A DNA stretch of 64,000 nucleotides from Prinia subflava (Eukaryota > Chordata > Aves > Passeriformes > Cisticolidae), in assembly GCF_021018805.1 (NCBI RefSeq), contig NC_086250.1, positions 66,165,322 through 66,229,321 of the forward strand, in the 5' to 3' direction. The notes below the pieces were generated by a model, which made no database searches, had not been told where the DNA came from, and worked only from the letters and a program-made list of their open reading frames with translations. Each line of letters opens with the position of its first letter. Positions within the stretch are counted from its first letter, which is position 1. Made by a program: the position numbers and the translations under genes. Below, one piece after another: positions 1-13,439 of the stretch.

Positions 1-2509
1 CCTTGATAAAAATACTGAGACTTCAGGCATCTCACTGTGTAGCTGCAGCGCAAATGCAAAAAGAGTTAAAGAGAGAAAACTGTGAGCTGGGGTCATTGAA
101 TGTCACTCAAGTGTTTGGCAATCTGGGAGTGTGAGTGAATGTATTTACAGATGATGCTATAAATTACGTATAGTATCTACTATAGATCACAAATATACAT
201 ACATACACACACACTACAGCTGTGCAGTAAATTTCCCCTCACAGGGAATGGTAACATAGTAATTTTTGTGTCAGTCAGGATCTTGGCTTGCAGAGGGCTG
301 GATTTTACTCTTCATTTCAATTTGCTGTCAGGGCTGTGCCGAGGAGAGCCCTGCTCCTTCAGGAGGTGCTGCTGGCTTCCATGGCAGAGGGACAGCCTGG
401 CACAGGGCTCAGGGCAGGGTGAGCATTCACATGAGCTTTCTGACAGCAAGGTCAGCCTCAGTACCTGCTAGACACTATTTCTCCCTCCTCTTTGTACACT
501 TGTTTTCAGAACTCATTCTTTACTTTTTAATAGTCTGTTGTTTCTCTTAAATTCTAGACAGATCACCTCATTGGAATTCTTTTATTTATACGGAAAGAAC
601 TTAGAAGAAATTCAAAGCCTTCTTGATTGTATCTGTACTCTCCAGGACAAGCTTTCCCCTGGCATCCGATTCCAGCCTTTCACAAACACATTTTTACTCT
701 GTTGTTCTCAGTCTCAGCAGTCCACAAGAAGGAACAGGAGGTTTGGAGGTGTAGCAGTAAACAGGCACCTTCTTTGCATACAGCATACAATCACAACAGC
801 TGTCTCTATAACTGCATGTAAAAAAAATTACATTCTCCCTGTGCAAGTAAATTTAATGCCAAGAAGGAAGTGTGCATCACTTGACATGACAACTCAAAGG
901 ACTTTGCCCCAAGACACCTGCAAGCTCTGACAAGACAATGAGAAGTTGGAAATGTCTGCCCAGTCCAAAGACAGTGCTGCAAATTAACTGATGGTGGCAG
1001 CATGTGTAACTAGATGGGTAAGTTAAGTCTTCCCTTCCCACACCTATCCATTTCTCAAAACAACAGCAGAAGAGAATAGAGAGAGTGGAAAATTCCAGGA
1101 GGGGGGGGCGGGGAAAGACAAAGAAATAGAAGAAAATAGGATTTCTGTTCTCTATATTGTATATGGTTTGAGCATAGAGGGGAAATAATAATTTGGATAA
1201 AGGAAAAGAGTGTAAACCTCTAAGTCAGTTCTTCAGCACTGAGCAAGAGTGATAAAGTGTGATCATCATGCACTTTTATGTTAAGAGTACTTTTTGTATC
1301 CTTCCACATATTCTGCATAAATCCAAACTGAACTCAGGTATTCAATGCTATCATAGAAGCTATTCTCAATAACGTGGTTTCATTCATGTAGGAAATTTGA
1401 TACAAAGATCTCTGCATCATTTAAGAAAGAGACTATTTTGAAGTAATTTTAGTGTTTCTGTATGTGTAAATAGCTGTCAAAGGAAATGCTTGTAAGTTGA
1501 CTTTGTACTGTACATCTTCCACCACTTCCAAATCTGTGCAATAACCATCTTCCATTGTCCACAGAGAGAACTGGACTGAGTAAATTGTGTGGAGCATCAG
1601 GAACGGTTCAATCAACTTTCAAGAAATGGAATGAATGCAAGAGAAATCAGGAGAAGCTGAACATTTCCCTGTGTTATCAGTTTTCACCAGGCTTTATTTT
1701 CACACAGGAACAAAGTACCATTTGTCTGGGGTGAACAAGTGCAGCATAAAAGTGGTTGGGAGCTTATAAAAGCCTCACTCCTGTCTCTGCCCAGCCTGGC
1801 ATATTTAAATACATCACAGACTGCTGGCAGAGGATCCCATACTGGAGTTCAAACCACAGGCACAGGGCACAGGCCATTTACTGGGCTATGGGAACTGGGA
1901 AGCACTGTCTTGATCTAGACTTACACTGTGGATGTAAAATGAGCTATAGTTCCAAAATTATCAGTCAGGGACTGAGGCCATCTCCTCCCTCTGTTGGTAG
2001 TAAGGCTTTCCTGGCCAGTTCTCACACCCCAAGGTGCATCTGCAGCACCTCTGCTCTGCTCGAGGCCTGTTGGCACTTGACTTCCACAAGGGATCACTCA
2101 CCCTCGCAGGTGGTGTCAGCAACCCCCAAGCTACCTGCCTAATGACTGCTGAAGAGGAAAAGTTGATGGATTTCACAACGAATACTCTGTGTGACAAGAG
2201 GAGTAATTCGATGGGTTTCTGGTGACAGTATGTCAGTGTGTCATGATGCTGAATTCTGCCTTTGAACTGATTGTTGCAAACTAACTAAAACAACCTTTTC
2301 TCTTTATGTTTTCTTTATCTGTTTTTCTCTTCCCATTTATTGAAGTCAAGAGTACGCTAAAGGGAAAAAATAATGTTTGCTCTTGTAGCACTACTAAACA
2401 GACCAATCAGTTTTCTTCACAGAAGAACATGTATATGAACCTTACATGGAGATAATGAAAATCTACTCAAGATACTGCTCAGTTCTTCAGGAAGCCAGTA
2501 AGTATTCAA
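1..2509. other. Non-coding AT-rich sequence, no gene seen
   Basis: I see no repeat family, RNA gene or exon here that I can support. Open frames are up to 130 codons, overlap one another on both strands and have no recognisable domain. A short TACA/CA microsatellite lies near 190-215. A pyrimidine tract ending in CTAG near 540-557 resembles a splice acceptor, but no convincing coding exon follows. Confidence 0.6.
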
Positions 2510-2618
2510 TTCACAGGTAAGGAAACTGAGGCCAAAATCCATACTTCACTCCAGCTACAAAATAAAAGTGCTCTTAACCAGCATCAGGCACTCCAAATGC
2601 TACTGCTATACTCTGGAT
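2510..2618 (-). repeat. MIR-like SINE fragment (degraded)
   Basis: Two blocks match, in the right order, the reverse complement of the MIR SINE as I remember it. The first is CACAGGTAAGGAAACTGAGGC (start of the run at 2513), resembling the conserved 3' core ACAGATGAGGAAACTGAGGC. The second is GTGCTCTTAACCA followed by GCTATACTCTGG, resembling the tRNA-derived head. The middle is shortened by several tens of bases, with only a CAGCTA remnant. MIR copies are old and rare in birds, so a chance match is possible; the two ordered blocks make it more likely real. Confidence 0.45.
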
Positions 2619-5600
2619 TCCTCACTGGAATGCCACTGTAACAGGCATACTCTAAACAACAGCTTTTGCTGAAACCCTCCCCCCAAAGCCTTAATGAGTC
2701 AAAGACCATGTTGCACTATAGATATTTTGTTTCAAAATAGCTTTTTTCAATAACCCCTAACAGGGAAACACTTTTTCTGCTTTTCTGTCTGGAATCTTGG
2801 GGGGCTGTTGGAGGATGGGCTCAAGGCCATGTAAGACTTTCTTTACCATGTCACCTATAGCAAAGTTGTGGGAAGGAGAGAGTGATGATTTAATTTTCCA
2901 TCGGAGCAGGAGGAAAATGGCACCAGCTGGTGGCTCGATGCTCCAGCAGCAGCACTAAGGTACTGCAGACCAACACCAAAGGCAGTGGCAGGAAGGAGTG
3001 ATTCTCATCATGGCCGGATAATGGACAAAGATGAAAGGCAGCAAGATAGGGGATTTTTTCACATGAATCCTTAAAATCAGGATCGAACATTTTCTCCTGG
3101 GCAGATGGCATCCTGGGCCTCTGCAGGAAATTTTGGCAGCTTTCCTCACCCTTTTTCCCCCCTTTCTTACCTTTCTGCAAACACCCTTTCATTACTGCAT
3201 AGAGTACCAGATATAGACAGCTAAATGCCTGGCTAAATGTAGCACAGCACAGAAGAGGCCAATGAGGATCCATTCAAACCTTGTAGGGGCTCCCAGGAGG
3301 CTTCCCTGCCTCCCCTTGCAGTCGGGATGCTGCTCTGGTGCTCTTCTGCCTCACTTGAGAGAGCTTTTTCTTACCCACCCTCATCATAACATGCTGAGAT
3401 CTCTTGTCTCTCCTATGCTTAATTAGAGCCACAAGTGCCATCGATGTCCATTAACCAAACTCTGATGTTTCCAAAGCAAAGTTCTCACATTTAATAGTCC
3501 AGCCGTATTCTTCTTAAATTGGAGAGAATCCCTCCATGGCAAACCCTGTGCTTACAGCAATCAATAACCCAACAGGAAGGGAAATGTGGACTGCATTTGC
3601 TTTTCTTTAAGCTAGGGGAAAACTGAGCTCAGCTGTTCAGGCAGTGGAGCAGCAGCTTCAGCTACGCTGTGCTGTCAGCACCAACCCATCACCTGTCAAT
3701 CACTGACACTTCGGTAGAAGCCATGCTAATTTGTTATACCGTGGGCTGTACCCTGGGAGTTTCATGTAATACTGAGACTTTCACAACCCTGACACACCAG
3801 AGCCCAGGACTGCGCCACAGCTCATCAGAAAAAATAATTTAAAATAAAGTTTTATCATAGAGGTGTCTGCTTAGAAAAAGTTCTCTCACCCTTCTTGCAA
3901 TGGGTTTGCTTCTCCTTCACTTTATCCATGTTCCTTGACAGTGGCCCTATAGCAGTAGTTTTTATTAGTTTGGGTCTGAGCTCTTGCACATCCATTCAGT
4001 GTGCAGGGTCTGTGGCCAAGCAGAAGGCAAGGCCATGCAGCAGATTTAGTCAGGTAATCTCAGTGGGGTTAAGGATGTTTCTACAAGACTGAACTCAGCT
4101 TCCCTCCTTCCATCCCTGAGTTGTGCACCACTTGCTCTAGGACCTATTGCTGGTCCCACATCTCGTTCAAATACTGAGAAGAAGGTTTTGCTGCAAAGTG
4201 TTTGCAGCTGGATCCAGGGCAAACCAAAGTAGTCCCAGAGATGTATAGTTCTCACCCCGGTTTCAGGAAGGTGTCTCTCTTTGTCCTTTTTAGAAGAGTA
4301 TTTTCTGTCTGTACCACACAATAATAAGGGTAGATTAACATAAGAAATTATTTCTTCATTTCACAGCCACGTGGAAGGGGAGCTTTCCTTTTCTAAACAC
4401 TGGAAGGATGCAGACAATAAAAGTAGCATTCTCCAAACTCAAAAAATCTAATGAATTTTTAATAGTGAATTAAGGAAGGAAAAGCTTGAGCCCTGCAGTC
4501 CAGAAAAGACCAGCAAAACAGCACAGCTCACAGAATGAAAAGACCTTGCAGAGCTACACTTCAAACTGTGTTGCATCTGGCATTTTACTTGGATTAACAT
4601 TGTCTCTTTTAGAAAAACTTTAAGAGGCTCCACTGTCTTTGCTCTCCTTGCTGGACTCTGCATGTTGCTGCAGAGCAATGGCCACTCATCTGACATACAA
4701 AAGAGCAGAGAAACCCTGTATTTTCATCAGTACATTTGCATTAATTCTTTTGCATAGATGCTAAATAAAATAAGCTTTAAAGGGCTCTTGAAGACCTAGG
4801 TGCAGTTGCGGTACCAAAGGAAATATATGTGGTCTTGATTACTCTTTTAGTGCATAATGAATATGGATATTTGTATCCAACTGCAGGTAGAAAATACATG
4901 TCATGATTGCTCTCCATGATGTGCAGATTTAAAAACTGATTGCTCAGGCAATCTTAGGAATTTGACCACAATGCCTTAACAGTCTCCCATCTCTGCTTAT
5001 GTTTCTTAATGTGTTGGCTTCACAGATCTGTTGGGGGAAAAAAAGGCATCAAACCCCAGACTTCAAAATGCAGGACTAATCACAATTTATGCCTAAATGT
5101 CTTTATAATTTGTTTTTTTGTGTCATTCTTACTCACAATGAGCCTAATTGTCAAGGTGAAAAAAAACTATATAAAACTGATAGAAAAGCAAAGCTGAAAT
5201 TGTTCAGGAACTTTTAATACAACAATGACTCTTATTTAAAGAAATGCTTGCAGATTTAATGTCAGAGTCTACTAGAATGTCTTCTTTCAACAGACATTGC
5301 TCTTTCATTTGATTTTCAGGCTGTCATGTGAAAGGAGTGTTCATAATCCAGCTGATCAGGAGGGGCTCCTTTGAAGGCCATGATCAAGAAAATGGACTTA
5401 AGCTACAACAGCTTTGATAAGACTCCCTCAGCATGATAGGCTGCTTTAAGGTTGTGGTTCTTGTGGCTGTGAAGTCCCACATTGATTTAGCTGCTGAAGA
5501 AGAAATTGTCTATTAGACCCTCCTATGGCTGGAGCTTAGGTGGCCTGGAGTTTTTTGATGGCATTATTAAGAGACTGACTGAATGAAATACAATACATGT

Positions 5601-6700
5601 CAAGAATGTCAAACAGCCTCCATCCATCATGCTCTGATTTAGCTTTTCAAGATACAAGGCAGAGTGACAGAAAAATGGATTTTATTTTCCGTACCAAGTC
5701 AATTAGTTTGAGGCAATGAGAGTTAACCATGGTAGATCTACCTTGCACCATCCTAAAGGATTTTTCCATTATATTTCACAAAGATCATCTTGAAAAGAGT
5801 TATCAGGTTGGCAGCTGAAATGCCAGTTGTATGTCTTAGATTTGATAAACTGCATTTTTCAGAGTGCAGGGAATTGCTTTTTAACCTTAAATTTGGGTTC
5901 ATCTATGAGGGGTCAATTGTCTGCCAATCTTGCTATTTTCAAGTTACTGAGAAACTAAAAGGATTCTGCGTATAGTGGCTTTTTAGCAATTTCTGTGGAA
6001 GAGGAGAGAGACAGAAGTCCCCTAACATAACATCATGAGTAAACTGGCAAAAGGTATTTGAGCAACTAGAATTGTTGTTTCTTCCCAAACTATGAAGAGC
6101 TTTCAGTTACCAAGGGAGGAAAAGGGGGAGAAACATTGTGACAACCTTCCCTCATTCTGTTTGCATTCAAGACATTGTCGAATCTTGTATGTTTGACATT
6201 CTATTCAAAACAATATTAAGAAGTGAGTAGCGTATTTTGTGATAGTTTGTGAACTGAACTAAGTTGCTTTGTAGATGCCAGAACGTTTCATATTATTTTT
6301 GGTAGTGTAGTTTGCATTTGTGAGTGATTTTGAAATCCCTGCATTCGTTTCTAATAAGAGAGAAAGATGAAGACTGGAAGATGTGAAGGAAGCAATAAAA
6401 TTCCAAAATTATCAACCCCAAGAAAGTAATTTTGACACACATTTCTGATCTACATGGCAAAGCTTTCAAGGACCTTGGGAAAGACGAAAAGAATTTCTTT
6501 CCAGTAAAACTTGGTCCAATCAAACCTGGTCTAATAACACTCAGGTTTATTAGACAGATTCTCTTCTGTGATGGAGTTGGCAGGAGGTCACATTAAAAAA
6601 AATCTCAATCAGTTATGATGGCAAAGGTGGTTTTTTCATTAGGCTCCTGACTTTAGGCTTTCCAGCTTCTTTTACCAAGAGCAGGAGTCAAGAAGTTTTA

Positions 6701-6703
<3 letters not shown>
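2619..6703. other. Non-coding unique sequence
   Basis: Mostly AT-rich DNA with no repeat family, exon chain or RNA gene I can support. Short open frames on both strands have no recognisable domains. Confidence 0.6.

Positions 6704-6732
<29 letters not shown>
6704..6732 (+). repeat. T29 homopolymer
   Basis: An uninterrupted run of 29 T. It could be the poly(A) tail of an old retroposed sequence inserted on the minus strand, whose body would lie to the right. The nearest AATAAA on the minus strand is some 60-70 bases from the tail, farther than usual, and I see no target-site duplication. A simple slippage repeat is equally possible. Confidence 0.95.
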
Positions 6733-6736
<4 letters not shown>

Positions 6737-8682
6737 CAGAATAAGAGCAATATGTCAGCAATTAGGAATTTATACCCAAATGCTCTTTCAATAAATTCTT
6801 TATTTCTTAGATGTAAATGTGAATGAACATTGGATATAAATGTTGACCTTCATACTATTGTTATTTATAGAGCTGGTTTTTCACCATATCAGGTGTTGAG
6901 GGAATCAATTCACTCTGTCATGCTTGAACCTAACAACACTGAGATATAACTGCAGTAGAGATTTTAACTGAATGGTCCTTTCTGAGTTTTTTTTTTTTTA
7001 CTTGTTTTTCCACTGAGTTTTGACCTTGGTGTTTCTATCAACACTATAAGTGAATATCTGAGTTCAACTTGTTGTTTATAAACTTCTCTGAGCAGATTTG
7101 GGATAGACAAGTCATTTTTTAAGATCTGAATTTTAAGACAACAGCTCTAGCATGGACTTTTGTACATCACAAAAAACCTTTTTGAAATGCAGTTTTCCAC
7201 AATGACCTTTCCCAGTCAAACATTTAAAACACTAAAATTGCTGACTTTAACGCAGGTTATCAGCTACATTTAAATAATGTAGTGACAGTACCAGTAATGA
7301 GCTAAGACTCTACTACTTATGAAAAGTCAGAGAAAAAAAAATCCATTGTTAGGTAAAAGAGAAAAGAGAAACAGTCAGTTTTGTCCATAAATCTTCAGTC
7401 CACTGTAGACCTCACATCACATTCCTATTTTTGTAACAAAGAATTAATATTTCTTGCATGATTTTAAAAAAAAATTAAACATATTGTAAAGAGTCTGAAA
7501 TAATGGGAGAAAGCGTTGTAGTTTCAGGGACTGGAAACTGGGGACAGGTTTTGCATGTGCTGTGGGTGGTGCAAATCTTGCTAAGATATTTGGAACAATT
7601 GCATGAAGTAAATGGAACCAAACTTTGTGCAATCTTGTCTCTGCTAAAAAAGACCTTGACACAGAATTCCCTGAACCACACACAGCAGCTGTCAAGCAGA
7701 ACAACACTGATACTAGAGCATATTAACAATTAAATGACAAAATTCAAAATTTCTCTCTCTGCTTGAGGGGATAACTACACTCACCCAGAAAGCCATTCCT
7801 TAGGATACTGCAGCCATTTGTCCCCACCACAAATATGTCCTCCATACCCACAGCCACATTCGAGGATTTTCTCATGAAGGGGTGAATGAATGGACCCCAA
7901 ACCATAGAACTGTTTCATTCATATTTCTCTTTCTCCTTGTTTTTTCCCAACAATTCCTGTGAATTCTCTGTTCTCAGTTTTCTATTAGGAAAAATATCAA
8001 CAGATGGTTACTCCTTCCTCATTTGTGCTATTCCATTTTGCAATAGCTCTGCAATTTAACACTGATAATCACATCTCAGTGTCTGGCGGGGCAACCTTTA
8101 TTATCTTGACATCATTTTTACCATCCTTCACTGAAGAATGGATCTTCTTGATGAGACAAAGAGATCAACAGATATTAGCACCACAGTCAATTGCTTTTCT
8201 CATGCTGTTGTAAGAAATTGGATTTTTCTCCTCCAGTGCAAATAACTCTGCAGATATTCAGCTGATGTTTAATTAATAAGACCTTCCTCATTATGACATT
8301 CTGGGTTAATGCCTACTAAAAGATGAATATGGGATTCTCAACCCCCTTATGTCCTGCCTCTTCCTGTTCCTCCCTACAAGGCTACACAAGATAAGATCAA
8401 AAAGTGGGTTTCTGAAATATACTTCTCCCTGTACAGCACAAGTGGGTTCTAAAATCTGCAAGGAACTTGCCAGATTCATTGTCATCTTAAAAAAATTAAA
8501 TGAGCTCCCTAAGAGAGGAGGATATAATGTACCTTTATGTTGTGATACAAGGATTGCAAAAGCTAACCAAAACTGATTGGTGCTAGATTGAAGAGAAAGT
8601 TTCCACATTTCTCTTCCACTGAAGAGAAAGTTGGCCATTTAAAGGGTATTTTGTACCTGTTTTGAGGAAGCCAGTACATTCC
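6733..8682. other. Non-coding unique sequence
   Basis: No gene or repeat family supported. Several 60-110 codon open frames overlap each other on both strands near 7440-7733 and 8306-8638, as expected by chance. Confidence 0.6.
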
Positions 8683-8820
8683 TGTTTGGGTTTTTTTTTG
8701 GTTTTTGGTGGTTTTTTGTTTGTTTGTTTGTTTGTTTGTGTGTGTGTGTTGGAGTTGTTTTCTATTTAGTATGGGGGGGTTTTTTGGTTTTTTTAGGGTT
8801 TTTTTGCTTTGATTTTTTTC
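8683..8820 (+). repeat. G/T-rich low-complexity tract with (GTTT)n and (GT)n
   Basis: About 140 bp made almost entirely of T and G. It contains a GTTT array near 8717-8740, a short GT run after it, and G runs of 3 to 7 bases separated by long T runs. It is the reverse-complement composition class of the A/C tracts at 29092 and 48706. The G strand could form a loose quadruplex. Confidence 0.9.
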
Positions 8821-10143
8821 CCAGTAGGCTATCTAGAACTGAATATTGTAGACTTGAATTAATTCTAAATTGGATTACTCCCCCATTTAATCTTGTTGTC
8901 CTATCAAGCCCATAGCATAGCACACTACTGTTAAACTGCTCAGACCTGATGTAATCTTCCCTATGCTGCAGTAGTTGTTAATCTGTAAAGGAAATTCCTT
9001 TTGTTCATTTAGTCACTACAGCACAAAGCATCTTCTTTCAAAAGGCTGCCTCCAAAATCTGTAGTGTTCAAGAGAGATGTAAATGGTTGCCTGAAGCATT
9101 AGCTTTCATTAAACCTTATAACCCTGGAACAAAGGCACTCAGGAGGAAGCGGTTGATGAAAACAAGAAAGACTTTTCTATTACAAATACTGTGTAATGGA
9201 GATAGAAAGAGACATTCACTGATTTTTCTAGCAAAGTTTAATTTATTTGGAGACAGAAATTATACTAGATAATAAGGGGATACAGAACAAAAGGACGTTC
9301 TGATTTAGGCATAGCCAGCTTGTGATCTAATATAACAGAAAACTGGAGATTGTTTTTTAATATCCTGGATTATTACGCCTTTAGTGCAATCAGGTGACTA
9401 CGTAAGAAATAAGAAATGGATTTCTACTTTATACAAGGCACTTCAAAAGGAGGAGCCTGATATAAAGTCTGCTAGAACCCAGGGACAGACAGAAGGACAA
9501 CTTCAGACAGCCCTCCAGGTCTTAGACTCCCCTTTCCTAAAATGCTTACAAATGGAACTCATGGAGCCTAGGTCCATGATTTTTGTTAGAAAATCCTTGA
9601 AATGGTATTTGTCAGTCCTCAGCATTGAGTCTTAAACCTGCATACAGGCAGAGGCTAAAGTGGGTTAGAAGGTGTTGGTATGTCCTGTAGCTTACCCATG
9701 TTTCTGAAAATAAAATGGTGTAACAACGTGCCGGGGTGGGGTTATCCGTAGCAGTACTTGAATTACTCAGTTCTAACACATCTGGAGTCCCCTTCAAATA
9801 TTGTTTTTAAGTGTGATGATAAGAGTAGCCCATTTAGGTGAAAGTACACAGGAGCATCAGAGTCTTCAGGAAATTCAGGTCCAAATAATAGGAAGCAGCA
9901 GATGTAATCTCTAAGGTAAACAGAACATTATACTTAGCAAAAACAAAACAACAATTGTCAGAGAGAATGAAGAGAAATTGATAATCTGAGAAACAGTTTT
10001 TGAATTATTTATCACTGAAGAAAGTTTTTTTGCAAGATCAGCTTCGAAGAAGAGACATAATGGATGGTTTGGAGAAACCCAACCTATTTTATAAATACAG
10101 GTTGAAGCATTTGATATATTATTCTTACACACATAAATTATGT

Positions 10144-10170
10144 GAAAGAAAGAAAGATGAAAGAAAGAAG
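10144..10170 (+). repeat. (GAAA)n purine tract
   Basis: Imperfect GAAA tetranucleotide run on the plus strand, about 27 bases, nearly pure purine. Confidence 0.8.
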
Positions 10171-13100
10171 ACCAAGATCAACACAGCTACAGCTGTCTTT
10201 GCCAGCACTTTTTTTACAGAAAATTTCCTGGCTGCAGGATATTATTCCCCATGGGGACAGCACCCACTGTGTAAGTGCAAGGAGAAAAAACAACTAAGTG
10301 AAATAGATGAGTTTACAGCTCTCCCACGCCAAGGTCCACAGTCAGAACCTGGTGTGAAAACCTCACACACCCTGACATGCATTGATAACTCATTGGTAAT
10401 TCATTGGTAGCTGGAGAGGCCTTGGAAGGAGCTTCTTTCAGCTGGTGCACACATGGTCATTCATTTAACTGAACATCAGCCAGCATAAACTCTGGAAGGA
10501 AACCCATAGCCATAGATTAAAACTGAATCAAAGCCCACAGCACTGTTCAACCATATTTAAAACCCAACACTGACTTTGTCCAAAGTGTTGATGAAATATT
10601 GTTGCCATATGTTCTTCAAGAATATTATCTGTCCAGATCTTCAGAAAAATTCCAATCTAACTCTGAACTCTTAATTTTTGTTAGAGAGCGCAGAATCAGG
10701 AAAACATATTACTGGACAGATATGGTTGTTAATTGCTTGGGATCTCTCCTCAAAAATAGCAACAAGGAAGTTAAACCAATACTTTATACTGTTTTTCTCA
10801 GAAAGAAAAAGTTTTTAAAAAATTTAAAAGAAGCATTTTTTTAAAAGCATTTTATTTTAAGACTGGTCAGTCTACAGTTTATAGGCAATGCACAGTTCAG
10901 GTACTACATAATTAAATCTTTATTTATAGACTGTTTTATGTCCTGAGATGGTTTGAAATTGTTTTGGTGACTGTGCCAGATTGCAACAAACTAAGTGCAG
11001 TATTATTAATACCTCACAGCCTATCAAGCTTTTCATCTCCCAGAAGCCTGAATAATCTTATTCATGCTGAATATTATCCCACACATTAACACACTGCTAT
11101 TTCCACACAAATTGTAGCTACTGCTTTGTGGCCATAAACCTGCTGGGTTGTGAAATGCATTCTAATGGTATTACACCTTTAGAGGAAGAATGAACTTTTA
11201 AAAATAATAAAGAAAAATATTTCTAACTAGTTATAAAGCCTGAGGTTGTTTTTTGTTTTGCTTCGTGTGCGTATATGTGCTAGAAAGGCTGCAAAAATTA
11301 CTGTGGAAAATTCTGTGCTTTATCTCATTCTTTCAAGACAACACGCATGTTTTGTCCCAGCCTAAGAGGGTTAATCATGATGTACATATTCCAAAAGAAT
11401 TTAATAACTATCTGATGTAAATTTGTTTGATGGATGTAATAGATCTGCTCTCAAACATCGGCCTATCTTCCCTGGCAGAGTGCTACATGAGTTTTCCAAA
11501 ATTCCCTGGAATTCAAGAGATTAGAATGGATAGTACCTAGTTCCTGAAAGAGCAGTTGCTAAGGGCAGAGATCTGCAGTGTGGATCTGCAGAGAGGAAAG
11601 TGCACAAGAGAAGATAACCGTGAAGAACAGAATAAGCTTCAAGCTAGAAGAAATGTATAAATACTTCTCATTATCTGATGCTGCGGAAAAGAAGTTAAAG
11701 ATCAGAAATACTGATCTACAAACCAAATAACCTTAATCCTCTAAAGTTTCCAGATGTAAAGTGAGCAGATTAGAAAAATTCAGATGTAAAGGTCCAAGAA
11801 ATCACATGGGAGTAGAAGCAAAGGATTATTATGTATGAATTGGACCAGAGATCAAAACACATTTTTTGTCCCTTTCTCAGAAGTGTTTTGGTAAAATATC
11901 TGTCTTTATCCTTTAACAGTTCTGGGGAAAAAAATCTGCAGAAATTTTCAATGTGAAGTCAGTTGTGTTGATTTTGATAATTTTTTGGGTTCTAAAGAAT
12001 AACGGAGTTATCTCAGGTAAAATTAAGTAAGCTTAGATTAAGTGGAGGTTGTATAAATTTAGCTTTTCCATGTCCTGTCCTGTAATTTTCCAAGACATCT
12101 GTAGGAAAAAACCAATTATTTTAACTATTTTTATTTATCTGAAAACCATAAATGGAAGATGGAAGCTTGGTCAATCCACTCTTGGAAACAGATCTTTTCC
12201 ATGCATTTTTTATTGGGTTTTATCGGCCTTTCCATTTGGCTGCTCTATAGTTATTTATGGAATTTTATAACTGACAAAATATAGTGTTTAATAAGAGGTG
12301 ACTTGTTTGAAGCCAGGAATGTTTCTTCTAGCTTCTCTCTAGGAACAATCCCGGCTTTTTCCTAGGGAAAATGATGAGGACTGTCATGTGGGAGCTCTGT
12401 TATTTGTTCTTCCCCCAAAAGATATTTCTATATTTTATACTCACCATGTTGGAAGCTTATTAACAATTCCTCTGATGTAAAAGATAATGGCTGTACGTTA
12501 CTTTTTTTTAATCTCTAGTGTAGTGAGCCCCAAAACAAAGAACAGGCAATAAATTATAGAGAAAACCACTCTGGAACTTCTTCCTTATGATATGAAGGAA
12601 GTTCTTTGTATACATTTGTGGTATAACTTGCATAGTTGTACAATTAATAGATTTTCAGAATTTATTCCACAATAAGGAGGTTCATCACCTCATCTACCAT
12701 GTCTTCTGTTTTCACATTGGCCAAGAGTCTGACCAGCAAGCTGTTTCTCCAATTCTCCCTGATCCTGTAATCACAGGATTTCTGTATCGCATAGAAGTTC
12801 TGAATGGGTGTAAAAATACATGTGCCTGGAAGGTATAAGAGAGTGAGTGAGATTTATTACCTGTTATAGTTTAAAGAATAGTCTGAAATATCCAAATTAG
12901 ATCTATACATAGTCTGTGCAGCCTTGTACGCCATTTATTCGCTTGCTCCTCCTCTCTCTCTCATCTGACATCAATAATGAACAAAATGTATAAGTTGAAG
13001 AAATATTTGTCTCTCATCATAAAACCAACCTGATAGATCTTAAAATAGATTCATTCTTTAATATATTTCTGGATCTTTCAATTTGAGAAAAATATATTAT

Positions 13101-13221
13101 TAATATCAATAATGAATAATTAACCAATTTTTGCACATGATTCATATTTTCCATTTAAGCCACTTTTAGCTATTTATCAAGGTCCAAGCTGCATCACATT
13201 TTAGCAGTGTCTGTGTATCTT

Positions 13222-13264
13222 GTGATAAAACATGCACCCCTGACAGTGATAAAACATGCACCCC
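13222..13264 (+). repeat. Two-copy tandem duplication, 24-bp period
   Basis: GTGATAAAACATGCACCCC occurs at 13222-13240 and again, unchanged, at 13246-13264, separated by TGACA. The identity of the copies suggests a recent duplication. Confidence 0.9.
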
Positions 13265-13439
13265 CTAACAAAATTACTGAAGGAAAGTGGGAAGATTTGC
13301 CTTCTGAAGTTAGTAATTTCATTCCACTGGCTAGGAATGGACTCTGGATTCCAAATATCTTATATCTAGGCATAGGTATATTTTTAGCTTGCATGTCTTC
13401 CATCTTAAGTCTAAATGACATCACCCTGTCGTAACAAGT

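Larger units (their letters stand above)
8821..13439. other. Non-coding sequence with minor simple repeats
   Basis: No supported gene. The longest open frame (10000-10410, plus strand, 136 codons) has no recognisable domain and reads through a GAAA microsatellite, so I leave it as chance. AT-rich unique DNA otherwise. Confidence 0.55.

Noticed and set aside
266..930. Possible exon after a pyrimidine tract ending in CTAG near 540-557
   Set aside because: No conserved peptide, no donor partner, and overlapping frames on both strands.
10000..10410. 136-codon plus-strand open frame
   Set aside because: Crosses a GAAA microsatellite and shows no recognisable domain.
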